Source: an uncultured Clostridia bacterium
GTDB taxonomy: Bacteria > Bacillota > Clostridia > Christensenellales > Borkfalkiaceae
Assembly (NCBI GenBank): GCA_945949395.1
Contig: CAMFEK010000003.1
Coordinates: forward strand, 1-64,000
DNA: 64,000 nt
Direction: 5' to 3'
Notes under the pieces: model-generated
The model's input: only the letters and a program-made list of their open reading frames with translations
What the model was told of the DNA's origin: nothing
The model's database searches: none
Made by a program: the position numbers and the translations under genes
Shown: piece after piece, positions 63,333 to 64,000 of the stretch
How the letters are laid out: every line of letters starts with the position of its first letter
Position numbering within the stretch: the first letter of the stretch is position 1

Positions 63333-64000
63333 ATGGATAATAATAAATTCACGCAAAAATCGCAGGAAGCCTTAATGGCTTCTCAAAGCCTCGCTGCCGA
63401 ATACGGAAACCAGGCAATTCGTCAGAGCCACTTGCTCTACGCTCTTTTGAACGCCGATAAGGGGCTCATCGGGGAACTTTTCCTCAAAATGGGTATCGAT
63501 AAGCAGAGTGTTTTAGGCGATCTGCTCTCTCGCATTGAAAAATATCCCAAGGTGTCGGGCGGCAGCCCCTACGTGACGCAGGAACTCGCGTCCGCCTTAG
63601 AGGAATCGGAAAGACAGGCGGAACGCATGAAGGATTCTTATATCTCCGTCGAACACCTCTTCATGGGCTTATATGAAAGGGCGGACGGCGAATTGAAGGA
63701 TATCTTCAAGAGCTATCGCATCGAAAAGAACGCCTTTATGAAGGCGCTCGCCGAAGTGCGCGGGAGCGCGCGGGTCAATTCGGATAATCCCGAGGACACC
63801 TACGACGTGATGAACAAATACGGCACCGATTTGGTGGAAAAGGCGCGGCAGAACAAGATAGACCCCGTGATCGGCAGGGACGAGGAGATTCGGAACGTCA
63901 TTCGCATTCTTTCGCGAAAGACGAAGAACAATCCCGTCCTCATCGGCGAAGCGGGCGTCGGCAAAACGGCGATCGCCGAGGGGCTCGCCATTCGTATCAT
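63333..64000 (+). CDS. clpB: ATP-dependent chaperone ClpB, partial
   Basis: Only the first 222 codons are inside the window. The N-domain begins '[20 protein letters not shown]' and the D1 Walker A is '[13 protein letters not shown]', preceded by 'KTKNNPVLI'. This matches the ClpB disaggregase, which works with DnaK; ClpC is the main alternative, but the N-terminus favours ClpB. GGAGG lies 11 nt before the ATG. Confidence 0.88.
   Translation, partial: MDNNKFTQKSQEALMASQSLAAEYGNQAIRQSHLLYALLNADKGLIGELFLKMGIDKQSVLGDLLSRIEKYPKVSGGSPYVTQELASALEESERQAERMKDSYISVEHLFMGLYERADGELKDIFKSYRIEKNAFMKALAEVRGSARVNSDNPEDTYDVMNKYGTDLVEKARQNKIDPVIGRDEEIRNVIRILSRKTKNNPVLIGEAGVGKTAIAEGLAIRI

Overview
The window is the translation-machinery core of a Bacillota chromosome, most likely an endospore-forming member of the Clostridia. 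The evidence is the long S10-spc-alpha ribosomal protein cluster in the Gram-positive order with a zinc-binding S14, strong sigmaA-type promoters (TTGACA-17-TATAAT), sigG and spoVT genes with sigmaG-like promoters, and an aspS-gatCAB operon. I cannot name a species. No tRNA, rRNA or CRISPR array was seen.

Layout. 1-911: palindromic element plus a DUF559 endonuclease-fold gene, then a type I toxin-antitoxin locus with a 26-residue holin-like toxin that is too short for usual gene calling. 1027-17056: rpsJ to rplQ, 31 genes including secY, adk, map, infA, rpmJ and rpoA, with internal leaders before secY and rpsM. 17063-31428: GNAT, DUF308 membrane protein, tldD/pmbA, FGGY kinase, aspS-gatCAB, a cyclophilin lipoprotein, an unknown protein, a Myb-like protein, ruvX and a DUF1292 gene. 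33134-40286: rpsB-tsf, pyrH-frr-uppS-cdsA, dxr-rseP. 40420-53142: DUF4234/SHOCT protein, ZIP transporter, SDR, sigG, a methyltransferase-fold protein, mutT, a membrane-anchored winged-helix-like pair, a hydrolase, uvrB and uvrA. 53249-64000: a frameshifted GNAT, an aminotransferase, a BglII/BstYI-like restriction-modification pair, a putative fluoride riboswitch with antiporter, spoVT-spoVB-like-mazG-dus, an unknown membrane protein, and the start of clpB.

The most unusual signal is a pair of single-gene cassettes (about 31491-32938 with a serine hydrolase; 41739-42486 with a GNAT acetyltransferase). The two proteins are unrelated, yet the cassettes share the same 5' end motif and insulating hairpin, the same roughly 160-bp 3' region with a second hairpin, and similar short palindromes at both ends, in the same orientation relative to the gene. 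Each lies inside the loop of a host intrinsic terminator: the two arms of a 12-14 bp terminator stem with U-tract sit on either side of the cassette. This looks like a family of small mobile cassettes that target terminator loops, with no recombinase in view.

Other regulatory points: three promoters place the -10 element exactly 6 nt before the ATG (ruvX, the methyltransferase-fold gene, the 62492 membrane protein), predicting leaderless mRNAs. The spoVT sigmaG-like promoter overlaps the upstream terminator, so only the spore-specific transcript should expose the ribosome binding site. AspRS carries a His at the position that marks non-discriminating enzymes, matching its operon with gatCAB.
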